This document shows positions 42,601 through 49,303 of a stretch of DNA of 49,303 bases, piece by piece (position 1 is the stretch's first letter; the number at the start of each line of letters is the position of its first letter). The DNA is from Lachnospiraceae bacterium (lineage in GTDB: Bacteria > Bacillota > Clostridia > Lachnospirales > Lachnospiraceae). Made by a program: the position numbers and the translations under genes. The notes under the pieces were generated by a model. It was not told where the DNA came from and ran no database searches. It saw only the letters and a list, made by a program, of their open reading frames with translations. The DNA is taken from assembly GCA_024680815.1 (NCBI GenBank), contig JAILBQ010000061.1, forward strand, positions 1 through 49,303, in the 5' to 3' direction.

Positions 42601-43944
42601 TCAACCTTGATTTTTGAGGGCATATATCCCTTCTATTACGGCAATCATGATAACCGTCACCATTACCGACGAACCGCCGTAGCTTAAAAGCGGCAGCGTC
42701 ACTCCGGTTAAAGGAATGAAGCGTGTCACCCCTCCCACGGAGAGGACTATCTGGATGCCGTAGCTGACAGCAAGTCCCAGTGCAATAAGCCGGTAAAAAG
42801 GATCCTTACTCTTCATGGCGGCATTCATAAACATCAGAAAAAGATTGATGCACACCATAAAGAGGCAGAGGGCAAAAATCGTTCCGAATTCCTCCGATAT
42901 CGCGGAAAAAATAAAATCCGCCGTCACAATCGGGATTTTTCCCGGAGAACCCTTTCCCAGCCCCATTCCGAACCAGCTTCCGGTTCCTATGGCAAAGAGG
43001 GACTGTGCTATCTGGTAGCCCTGGTCTTCGATAACGCTGTAGGGATCCGCCCAGGCCATCACCCTGGTACGCACGTGGGAAAAAAGCCTGTAGCCCGCCA
43101 CTGAGGCTATGGCGCCCACAGCCGCGGAGCCTAAAAGCACCAGCGGAGTACGAAGAGCCGTATAAAGCATCATACAATAGATTACGAAAAAAATCAAAGC
43201 CGCGCCCAGATCCCGGGAAAGCACGAGAATCAGCACATGGGCGCCGGCTATAAAAGAGGCGGCAAGAATTCTGCCCCACCGGGGAAGCCGCCACAGCGGA
43301 TCGGAGGGTGTGAAGGGATTCTCGGAACCGTAGTTTGAAAGCTCTCCCGCAGCAAAGAAAACAAAGAGGAGCTTAACAAATTCCGAGGGCTGAAACGCGA
43401 TGCCACCGATACTGAAGGAGATTTTTGAGCCGTTGGTGGCCGCTCCCGCAACGAAGACCAGAAGAAGCAGGAAAATACCGGCAATGCCGAAATACAATGA
43501 AAAACTCCTTATCTCCTTTAAGCGCACTATAAAATACGGGACAATGCAGCCTATGACGCAGGAAAAGGCGACTATGGCAAACTGCCGGAGCGCTTTGTCG
43601 GGAGATATTCTTGTGAGAATAACAAAACTTACCGAAAGCAGGACGCAGAGATTGTTTATTATAAGCGGTGAGGAAGCGGGATAAACATACCGGAACACAA
43701 AGATCACGGCAAAAAACAGGAGCTCCTGGCCGGCACACAGAAGCAATAGCCCCGTATTCCCGTTTTCAAGAAAAAGCACAAGAAAGCCCGTAACATGGAT
43801 TAACACCATGAATACATCCTGCAGGACTTCAAAGCCCGTGCGCTCCTCTTCTGTCATGGCGGCACAGAGAAAAGCGTTGAAGGCGTAAAAGGCCATGAAC
43901 ACGGGCAGGATATAGCGTGAAAGTGAGGTAATCGCTGTACTCAT
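42601..43944 (-). CDS. FtsW/RodA/SpoVE family peptidoglycan glycosyltransferase
   Basis: A 447-residue polytopic SEDS protein with about eleven spans, longer at the N-terminus than most. Signature segments are QPSEFVK, the catalytic loop ADFIFSAISEEFG and the GVTLPLLSYGGSS region near the end. SEDS proteins polymerise lipid II together with a class B PBP; the PBP is encoded two genes downstream. It starts three bases after the U32-like gene stop. The sub-family (FtsW, RodA or SpoVE) is not settled by eye. Confidence 0.95.
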   Translation of the reverse strand: MSTAITSLSRYILPVFMAFYAFNAFLCAAMTEEERTGFEVLQDVFMVLIHVTGFLVLFLENGNTGLLLLCAGQELLFFAVIFVFRYVYPASSPLIINNLCVLLSVSFVILTRISPDKALRQFAIVAFSCVIGCIVPYFIVRLKEIRSFSLYFGIAGIFLLLLVFVAGAATNGSKISFSIGGIAFQPSEFVKLLFVFFAAGELSNYGSENPFTPSDPLWRLPRWGRILAASFIAGAHVLILVLSRDLGAALIFFVIYCMMLYTALRTPLVLLGSAAVGAIASVAGYRLFSHVRTRVMAWADPYSVIEDQGYQIAQSLFAIGTGSWFGMGLGKGSPGKIPIVTADFIFSAISEEFGTIFALCLFMVCINLFLMFMNAAMKSKDPFYRLIALGLAVSYGIQIVLSVGGVTRFIPLTGVTLPLLSYGGSSVMVTVIMIAVIEGIYALKNQG

Positions 43945-43947
43945 TTT

Positions 43948-44760
43948 TCACAGCATTCCTTTGGAAAAATGGCCCCTTGTATAGGCGGAAAACGGAGGTT
44001 TCTCCTCTTTTTTGCCTGTGGAAGAGCCACGGACCAGGTTTACATAATATTTTACAATCTTCAGTGCTTCCTCCTCCGTCTCCGTTGTGATGTCGAGCCG
44101 CAGTGAAGAGGGAGCAAAGGAAAGCACGTCCTTTATGTCCTTATGGAGGGAAAGGGGCACTGAGTTATAGATTACGTTCAGGCATTCCCCGCAGAAACGC
44201 TTTACGGGTAAATACGCCCCCTTTCTGTCCTTTATCATCATAACATTCCCGGACTTTTCCCCGTTTCGTACCGCGCAGCCGGAACCCGAATTAAGGAAAA
44301 CGCACTGCGCTGAAACCATCAGAGGGATCCTGCCGTATACCACGAGACAGGTTTTATCAGCCCCGCCCCGGCTCATCAGACTGTGCCGGTCAATTTCATA
44401 GGGCGCGGTAAGCCTGGAAATCCCGTTTTCCAGAAGACAGCGGACTGAACGGGAGTTCATTGAGTAAAGGGTCGCGTCCGCGATAATCTCCCCCTTATAG
44501 CCGCTCTCAAGGAGATACTCCAGGCCGTCGAGTCCCCGGATCAGCACACCGGACGCGGCAGGATCAATTTCCGGCAACCCGGAGGAGGTTTTTTTTAACG
44601 GCCGCGGATCGGCTGCGCTTCTGAGTATGTACGGAAAAGTCTGAATCCAGCGTGCCTTTCCTTCCGTCACAGCCCCGGCACAGTAAATCTCATCCACACC
44701 GTCAACAGCGCCGCATCTTCCGGCAATAACCGGATCTTCACACAACACGCCGATAGTCAC
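43948..44760 (-). CDS. U32-peptidase-like second-half protein (overlaps first-half gene)
   Basis: A 270-residue protein. I use the GTG at 44760, nine bases after GGGAGG; a TTG further upstream would also be in frame. It looks like the C-terminal half of clostridial U32 enzymes: a barrel-like repeat with DATLYSMNSRSVRCLLENGI, LVVYGRIPLMVSAQC and a Cys-rich segment with SGCAVRNG and RFCGECLNVIYN. Four Cys in this spacing could bind an Fe-S cluster or zinc. It overlaps the first-half gene by 23 bases in another frame. Either a natural two-gene arrangement or an old frameshift; see findings. Confidence 0.78.
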   Translation of the reverse strand: MTIGVLCEDPVIAGRCGAVDGVDEIYCAGAVTEGKARWIQTFPYILRSAADPRPLKKTSSGLPEIDPAASGVLIRGLDGLEYLLESGYKGEIIADATLYSMNSRSVRCLLENGISRLTAPYEIDRHSLMSRGGADKTCLVVYGRIPLMVSAQCVFLNSGSGCAVRNGEKSGNVMMIKDRKGAYLPVKRFCGECLNVIYNSVPLSLHKDIKDVLSFAPSSLRLDITTETEEEALKIVKYYVNLVRGSSTGKKEEKPPFSAYTRGHFSKGML

Positions 44761-46021
44761 AAAGAATCTCCTCCCTGAGCCCTGCAAGAACGTCCCTTCT
44801 GAGGGAATTAAGGGCGCTTACCGGAATGAATACTCCTTCACCGAGTTCAATATCCAGAGAAGAAAAGGAAAAACAGGTTCCTCCTGTTTTATTAAGGTGC
44901 TTCACTATTTCCTCTCTTCCCATCGGATGGCCTTCAGCTCTCCCGGCCACCACTCCGGCTTTTTCGTAGTGTTTCTCTCCGTCCCGGGTTTCGACGTGCA
45001 AACGCACCCTTTCACCCTCTTTTGTGGTGAAGCGCCCCTTTATCATGCAGGCAGGAGGAGAAGGAATGTCCGTAACGGCGTCCTTTTCCGACCGGTAGCT
45101 TCCCCGCTCAAAGGTCACCATGTCCGCCGCGTTATGACGCTTAAAATACCCTTCATTTATCGAACCCCTGAGATATATTTCCGACAGGTTCTTAAGATCG
45201 GCTTCGTCTACCCTGTAATTCTCCGCTCCCTCATTTTCAAGAATATCCAGATATTTCCGGTAAATTTTCGTAACAGCGTATACATATTCCGGTCCTTTCA
45301 TCCGCCCCTCTATTTTCAATGAGCAGACGCCGGCACCGATCAGTTCCGGAAGCACCGTGACGGCACAGAGATCCTTCATGGAAAGAAAATATCCCTCCGC
45401 CTTTCCTTTTTTCCCGGAAGGAACCTCAAAGCTCTGCCTGCAGCAGCCGGCGCAGCGTCCCCTGTTTCCGCTCCTGCCTCCGAAAAATGAGCTCATAAGG
45501 CAGATTCCCGAATAGGAATAGCACATTGCCCCGTGAATAAAGGCCTCAATTTCGATATCCGTAAAATCATGGATTTCCCGAAGCTCCCCGAGAGAAAGCT
45601 CTCTGGCGGGCACCACTCTCATAAAACCCAGCCGGGAAAGACAGGCGGCTCCGTATTTGCCCGTCACCGCAAGCTGGGTGCTGGCATGGAGGGGAAGATT
45701 CGGAAAATGCTCCCGGACATAGTCAGCCACTCCGAGATCCTGCACGATGATACCGTCGAGTCCCGCACGGTAAAGAGGCGAAAGAATCCCGGAAATTTCC
45801 TCTGTTTCGGAGTCCTTTAAAAGGGTATTAAGGGTCAGATAGAGCCTGCGTCCCAAAAGATGACACTCATCAACGGCCTCCGTCATTTCTTCTGTTGTAA
45901 AATTTTCCGCGTTAGCCCTGGCTGAAAACTGCGTACAGCCTGCGTAGACCGCATCCGCCCCTGCGGCAAGAGCCGCGCGAAAGGAGTGCATCGACCCGGC
46001 GGGGCTCAAAAGCTCGGCCAT
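44738..46021 (-). CDS. U32 family protein (peptidase/hydroxylase-like), N-terminal half
   Basis: A 427-residue protein opening MAELLSPAGSMHSFRAALAAGADAVYAG, the U32 TIM-barrel start. HGAMCYSYSGICLMS and CAGCCRQ provide Cys167, Cys174, Cys190 and Cys193, matching the [4Fe-4S] ligands reported for U32 RNA-hydroxylation proteins such as RlhA and TrhP. The C-terminal about 150 residues are a DUF3656/collagenase-like extension (RGSYRSEKD, GVFIPVSALNSLRRD). The ATG follows GGGAG directly after the zapA terminator. U32 genes are often found next to zapA in Firmicutes. Confidence 0.92.
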   Translation of the reverse strand: MAELLSPAGSMHSFRAALAAGADAVYAGCTQFSARANAENFTTEEMTEAVDECHLLGRRLYLTLNTLLKDSETEEISGILSPLYRAGLDGIIVQDLGVADYVREHFPNLPLHASTQLAVTGKYGAACLSRLGFMRVVPARELSLGELREIHDFTDIEIEAFIHGAMCYSYSGICLMSSFFGGRSGNRGRCAGCCRQSFEVPSGKKGKAEGYFLSMKDLCAVTVLPELIGAGVCSLKIEGRMKGPEYVYAVTKIYRKYLDILENEGAENYRVDEADLKNLSEIYLRGSINEGYFKRHNAADMVTFERGSYRSEKDAVTDIPSPPACMIKGRFTTKEGERVRLHVETRDGEKHYEKAGVVAGRAEGHPMGREEIVKHLNKTGGTCFSFSSLDIELGEGVFIPVSALNSLRRDVLAGLREEILCDYRRVV

Positions 46022-46032
46022 AAATATCTCCC

Positions 46033-46060
46033 AAAAAAGAAGGCTGCCGCACCGGCAGCC
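46033..46060 (-). terminator. Rho-independent terminator after zapA
   Basis: An 8-bp perfect stem (GGCTGCCG with CGGCAGCC, 46042-46049 and 46053-46060) has a three-base loop and is followed on the minus strand by a T-run (46033-46038). It lies immediately before the Shine-Dalgarno site of the U32 gene. Confidence 0.88.
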
Positions 46061-46079
46061 CTCTGAAAATTGAACGTAT

Positions 46080-46514
46080 TCAGTTGTTGCGTTTTCCCTT
46101 TCCTTCCTCTCTTCCCTCCGAGGAAAGCCTGGTTTCCAGCTTTACTATCCGCTTCTGATTCTCGTTGTTTTCGTCCTGAAGCTCCCTTAAGGTTTTCTCC
46201 ATACTCTGGAGCTTTATCTGGGCCGTGACAAGCTCGTGCCGGACGTCATAGAGCTCCCTGTCCTTGTTGTCCACCTCTTCCTGAAGAATCTCCACCTGCG
46301 TTCTGGCTTTGAAATAATCATCCGCAATATTAAGCTGCATCAGAATATTCTGCATATCCACAGGCTGTCTCCGGAAGGAATCCACCTTGCTGTATTCGGA
46401 ATACTTGCCGTTAATATAGGCGGCAATGCGCTGAAGATAGTCCTCGCTTTCATTTCCGCTTAAGGTAAATACCTTTCCACCTATCAAAACCTCGGTATTT
46501 GTCTTTTCCGCCAT
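46080..46514 (-). CDS. zapA: Cell division protein ZapA
   Basis: A 144-residue ZapA. The N-terminal domain (NTEVLIGGKVFTLSGNESEDYLQRIAAYINGKYSE) and the long C-terminal coiled coil (about 75-140, rich in Glu/Lys/Leu heptads) are typical. ZapA binds FtsZ and bundles its filaments at midcell. It is longer than most at the C-terminus (EGREEGKGKRNN tail). It has its own promoter in the 106-base gap after ruvB and its own terminator. Confidence 0.94.
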   Translation of the reverse strand: MAEKTNTEVLIGGKVFTLSGNESEDYLQRIAAYINGKYSEYSKVDSFRRQPVDMQNILMQLNIADDYFKARTQVEILQEEVDNKDRELYDVRHELVTAQIKLQSMEKTLRELQDENNENQKRIVKLETRLSSEGREEGKGKRNN

Positions 46515-46579
46515 AGCGCAGTCCTTTCCCCCCGAATTTCTCCCTTACTGTTTTGTGTCTTCATAAGAATCCGTGTAGT

Positions 46580-46608
46580 ATTGTATATCAATTTTTTATA
46601 TCACACAA
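46580..46608 (-). promoter_or_regulatory. Probable sigma-A promoter of zapA
   Basis: TTGTGT (46603-46608) and TACAAT (46580-46585) are 17 bases apart on the minus strand in the ruvB-zapA gap, about 65 bases before the zapA ATG. The -35 is weak, the -10 good. No ruvB terminator is visible. Confidence 0.55.
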
Positions 46609-46620
46609 GCTTGAACTTTT

Positions 46621-47619
46621 TTAAGCGTTAAAAAGCCGCCCCAGATGCCGGTACGCAAGCTCGGTGGCCACCCTGCCCCGGGGAGTGCGGTTTAAGAATC
46701 CGTTTTTTATCAGAAACGGCTCATAGACGTCCTCTATGGTTCCCGCGTCCTCTCCTGTTGCCGCCGCCAGGGTTTCAAGCCCCACCGGTCCGCCGTCAAA
46801 TTTCTCGATCATGGTTTCAATTATGGCCCGGTCCAGCTTATCGAGCCCGTATTTATCCACCTCCATAAGGTCGAGGGCCTCCCTTGCCACCTCAAGGGTA
46901 ATGCTGCCCTGGGCTCTTACCTCCGCGTAGTCACGCACCCGTTTCAAAAGCCTGTTCGCGATCCGGGGCGTTCCCCTGGAACGGCGTCCCAGCTCATAGG
47001 CTCCCTCTTCGTCGGTCTTAACCCCGAGAATCCTTGAAGAATGCAGCACAATCGCCTTAAGCTCCTCCACGGAATAAAACTCAAGATGGTCTATAACCCC
47101 GAAACGATCCCTTAAAGGGGCCGAAAGCAGTCCCGCCCTTGTTGTTGCCCCCACAAGGGTAAAGCGCGGCAGGTCGAGACGCAGGGATCTGGCCGTGGGC
47201 CCCTTGCCGATCATTATATCTATGGCGAAATCCTCCATGGCGGGATAGAGCACCTCCTCCACCTGACGGTTAAGCCGGTGGATTTCATCGACAAAAAGCA
47301 GATCACCCTCCTGAAGGTTATTTAAGATTGCCGCCATTTCCCCGGGTTTTTCAATTGCCGGTCCGCTGGTGATCTTCATGTTGACGCCCATCTCCTCGGC
47401 TATGATTCCTGCCAGCGTCGTTTTGCCGAGTCCGGGCGGTCCGTAGAAAAGCACATGATCCAGGGCATCCTTTCTCGCCTTCGCGGCTTCAATATAGATC
47501 CGAAGCTTCTCCTTTACCCGGTCCTGTCCTATATATTCCGAAAGCCTGTGAGGTCTGAGCGACCCCTCAAGATGAAGATCCTCCTCCAGCACTTCGGTTT
47601 CAATTACGCGTTTTTCCAT
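46621..47619 (-). CDS. ruvB: Holliday junction branch migration helicase RuvB
   Basis: A 332-residue AAA+ motor that forms hexameric rings at Holliday junctions. It opens with [26 protein letters not shown] and has Walker [11 protein letters not shown], Walker [11 protein letters not shown], sensor VGATTRAG, arginine finger region PLRDRFG and the winged-helix [17 protein letters not shown] end. The length is normal. It lies 27 bases after ruvA in the same transcript; ruvC is not in the window. Confidence 0.97.
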   Translation of the reverse strand: MEKRVIETEVLEEDLHLEGSLRPHRLSEYIGQDRVKEKLRIYIEAAKARKDALDHVLFYGPPGLGKTTLAGIIAEEMGVNMKITSGPAIEKPGEMAAILNNLQEGDLLFVDEIHRLNRQVEEVLYPAMEDFAIDIMIGKGPTARSLRLDLPRFTLVGATTRAGLLSAPLRDRFGVIDHLEFYSVEELKAIVLHSSRILGVKTDEEGAYELGRRSRGTPRIANRLLKRVRDYAEVRAQGSITLEVAREALDLMEVDKYGLDKLDRAIIETMIEKFDGGPVGLETLAAATGEDAGTIEDVYEPFLIKNGFLNRTPRGRVATELAYRHLGRLFNA

Positions 47620-47646
47620 TCGCTTTCCTTATCCTCTGATATCTTT

Positions 47647-48261
47647 TTAAATCAGCTTCTTCAACGCGGCTTTTAACAGCGTCTCCGCGTCAGGGTTCTC
47701 TCCCGCGTCGGCGTCACGGACAGCCCTGTAACTTTCCGTTGCGGAATAACCCAGAGCAGTAAGGGCTGCCACGGCCTCGTCCCTGGCGCTGTCATCCCGC
47801 CCCGCCGCCGGAATAATACCCTCTGTGCTTCCTTCCGCATCCGGCATAAACCCACCGATATCCGCCACCTTTCCCTTCAGCTCCAGGATTATGCGCTGGG
47901 CGGTCTTGCCTCCGACTCCGGGCGCCCGGGAAATCGCCTTCGCGTCTCCGCTCATGATGGCGAACCGAAGATCCTCCGGCGTAAGCACGGCAAGGATTGC
48001 CTGGGCCCCTTTCGGTCCCACACCGCTTACCGAAATGAGGCTCTTAAAAAGCTCCAGCTCCTCCCGCTTTAAAAAACCGTAGAGAGAAAGATCGTCCTCC
48101 TTAACCGCCAGGAAGGTATAAAGCATGCAGCTCTTTCCCTTTCCGGGAAGAGCCCCGGCTGTCGAGGTGGATATCTTAACCTCAAAGCCCACACCGGAAA
48201 CCTCCAAAAGTACGGTGTCTTCGGTTACATATTCAACCGTTCCCTTTAAAAAACCTATCAT
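47647..48261 (-). CDS. ruvA: Holliday junction branch migration complex subunit RuvA
   Basis: A 204-residue protein. The ATG at 48261 (GGAGG five bases before) gives the standard MIGFLKGTVEYV start; the frame is open four codons further. The N-terminal OB fold is followed by two helix-hairpin-helix motifs (LISVSGVGPKGAQAIL and ISRAPGVGGKTAQRIILELK) and the C-terminal domain (ALTALGYSATESYRAV) that contacts RuvB. It follows the Gx transporter gene by 30 bases. Confidence 0.96.
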   Translation of the reverse strand: MIGFLKGTVEYVTEDTVLLEVSGVGFEVKISTSTAGALPGKGKSCMLYTFLAVKEDDLSLYGFLKREELELFKSLISVSGVGPKGAQAILAVLTPEDLRFAIMSGDAKAISRAPGVGGKTAQRIILELKGKVADIGGFMPDAEGSTEGIIPAAGRDDSARDEAVAALTALGYSATESYRAVRDADAGENPDAETLLKAALKKLI

Positions 48262-48291
48262 TTCATCCTCCATGCCGGAGTATCATTCAAG

Positions 48292-48798
48292 TTATGTTAA
48301 CTTACTTTCCCCCGGCAGCCTTTTAAGCACCATTCCTGCCGTAAGGCCGATTACAAAACCGGTCAGCGCCCCGCTCAGTATAAGAAAGGGAGCATAATAG
48401 AATATATTTACGTTTTCCACAAGAACGAGAGCCAGAAGAAGCTGCCCTGTATTATGGGCGATTCCTCCGGCTATGGAACCCCCGGAAACGGAGAAAATCC
48501 CGGTTTTTTTAAGCCGGACCATAACCAGGAAGCTGAGTATCCCGCCGGAAAGCGAATAGAGAATGCCGAAGGGCGAGCCAAAAAGGATGCCTGATAAAAA
48601 AATCCTCAGGATGTTGATCCCCAGCGCCCATCGGCCGTTCCACGCATAGAGTGCGTATACTATAAGAACGTTGGTGAGTCCCAGCTTCATTCCGGGCAGT
48701 CCGAAAAAATACGGAATCTGACTTTCAACATAGGAAAGAATCAGCGCAAGAGACGTCATCACCGCGCCCCGGGCCACCAGCTCACCACGCGACGACAT
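48292..48798 (-). CDS. Gx transporter family membrane protein (heptaprenyl-diphosphate synthase component I-like)
   Basis: A 168-residue protein with about five spans and the family motif MKLGLTNVLIVYALY plus FGSPFGILYSLSGGILS and GGIAHNTGQLLLA. The family is annotated as Hpre_diP_synt_I or Gx transporter and resembles the S component of ECF transporters; the substrate is unknown. The ATG at 48798 lies within the end of the NusG-II gene (17-base overlap), with GGGAGAGAG before it. Pairing with a NusG-II protein is common in Clostridia. Confidence 0.92.
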   Translation of the reverse strand: MSSRGELVARGAVMTSLALILSYVESQIPYFFGLPGMKLGLTNVLIVYALYAWNGRWALGINILRIFLSGILFGSPFGILYSLSGGILSFLVMVRLKKTGIFSVSGGSIAGGIAHNTGQLLLALVLVENVNIFYYAPFLILSGALTGFVIGLTAGMVLKRLPGESKLT

Positions 48799-49147
48799 CA
48801 CTCTCTCCCTCTTCTGTCCCCCGCAGGGTGATCACAACCCTGTTCGGGAGGCAGACTATGCTCTCTCCCTCTTTGGAAATCTCACCCTGACGCACACAGA
48901 GCCTGTCCGGGCAGGAGGCATCGGTCACACGCGCCTTCCCGTCCCGGATTTCCAGCACATTGTTTAACCCTTTAGCACCCGAAATCGTCTCAGTGCGGTT
49001 TTCAAAAAGCGAATATACCGCCGTTTCCTTCCCGTCCACCGAAACAACCACCTCCGCGCCCGAGCGGGCTGTAAGACTTCTCAATAAAATCCAAATAAGC
49101 GCGGCCACCACCGCCGCGCCCAATAATATCCCGTCCCGTTTATTCAT
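48782..49147 (-). CDS. NusG domain II-containing membrane-anchored protein
   Basis: A 121-residue protein with an N-terminal membrane anchor (about 7-23) and a NusG domain II (from about 30): VVVSVDGKETAVYSL, then NVLEIRDGKARVTDASCPDRLCVRQGEIS and SIVCLPNRVVITL. Conserved Cys in DASCPDRLC are typical of this family, which sits on the outside of the membrane and is unrelated in role to transcription factor NusG as far as known. It overlaps the Gx gene. The Shine-Dalgarno site (AAAGG) is unusually close to the ATG. Confidence 0.93.
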   Translation of the reverse strand: MNKRDGILLGAAVVAALIWILLRSLTARSGAEVVVSVDGKETAVYSLFENRTETISGAKGLNNVLEIRDGKARVTDASCPDRLCVRQGEISKEGESIVCLPNRVVITLRGTEEGESDVVAW

Positions 49148-49160
49148 CCTTTACCGTTAA

Positions 49161-49194
49161 ATAAAGACGCCCTGACGTAACGAAGCGCCAGGGC
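49161..49194 (-). terminator. Terminator after rpsU
   Basis: A 9-bp stem with one G-U pair (49169-49177 and 49186-49194), an 8-base loop, and on the minus strand TCTTTATTT. The T-run is broken, so it may be moderately efficient. Confidence 0.72.
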
Positions 49195-49201
49195 ATCACA
49201 C

Positions 49202-49303
49202 TTACTTATATTTGCGCTTACGGGCCGCTTCCGACTTTTTCTTACGCCGAACGCTGGGCTTCTCGTAATGCTCTCTTTTGCGGATCTCCTGCTGAATACC
49301 CGC
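49202..49303 (-). CDS. rpsU: 30S ribosomal protein S21 (5' end outside window)
   Basis: Only the last 33 codons are visible; the start lies beyond base 49303. The reading [24 protein letters not shown], ending in a TAA at 49202-49204, is the C-terminus of S21, which is rich in Arg/Lys. S21 sits near the anti-Shine-Dalgarno end of 16S rRNA on the small subunit. Confidence 0.95.
   Translation of the reverse strand, partial: AGIQQEIRKREHYEKPSVRRKKKSEAARKRKYK

Noticed and set aside
46609-46616. CAAGCTTG palindrome after ruvB as a terminator or operator
   Set aside because: Too short and with no loop or T-run; probably chance.
1-49303. tRNA, rRNA, IS elements, phage attachment sites or CRISPR arrays
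   Set aside because: Reading both strands I found no cloverleaf, no transposase or integrase, no spaced direct repeats and no terminal inverted repeats.

Overview
The window looks like core chromosome of a Gram-positive anaerobe of the class Clostridia, most likely a Lachnospiraceae relative. Supporting signs are the Firmicutes order rpmB / asp23 / fakA / recG, the DUF2953-ytfJ sporulation pair, a NusG-II plus Gx-transporter pair, an ATP-type PEP carboxykinase, a DUF3048 secreted protein with an NPDVA-type module, and many small zinc-ribbon membrane proteins. Strong Shine-Dalgarno sites and TATAAT-type promoters fit. Nearly everything is read from the minus strand; only a small zinc-ribbon gene (17682-18089) and an HD-GYP gene (39550-40605) are on the plus strand. 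No tRNA, rRNA, insertion sequence or CRISPR array is visible.

Region 1-7570 (accessory, transcribed right to left): an acidic lipoprotein, a PrsW-type intramembrane protease, a 1154-residue zinc-ribbon membrane protein with an HExxH site, two more zinc-ribbon membrane proteins and a DUF6273 lipoprotein. A promoter with a 17-bp palindrome over its -35 precedes them. This is the best candidate for an undescribed system: cytoplasmic zinc ribbons tethered to envelope domains, with two putative proteases and two lipoproteins.

Region 7640-13421: 6S-like RNA, truA, pheS, a structured 196-bp spacer, pheT and queA, ending in a clear terminator. Region 13399-17479: a MacA/MacB-type three-gene ABC module whose adaptor carries an unusual acidic Tyr/Asp/Glu cytoplasmic tail. 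Region 18140-22278: a very large hybrid histidine kinase with two Cache-like sensor modules and a degenerate first HisKA-like segment, followed by a stand-alone receiver protein. Then come pckA (22372-23985), a secreted DUF3048 protein, a YbjN-like protein and a tandem AAA (SpoVK/CbbX-like) ATPase.

Region 28680-39472: aminopeptidase P, recG, fakA, asp23, a large YfhO-family membrane protein, rpmB, ytfJ, DUF2953 and a small hypothetical gene. A divergent promoter pair at about 39480-39524 drives this last gene and an HD-GYP gene with an altered HD dyad. Region 40609-49303: a class B PBP, DUF308, FtsW/RodA/SpoVE, a U32 enzyme in two overlapping genes, zapA, ruvB, ruvA, a Gx transporter, a NusG-II protein and the 3' end of rpsU.

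Starts were reassigned inward from the longest open frame wherever a good Shine-Dalgarno site favoured an internal codon. All family names come from motif recognition by eye, not from database searches.
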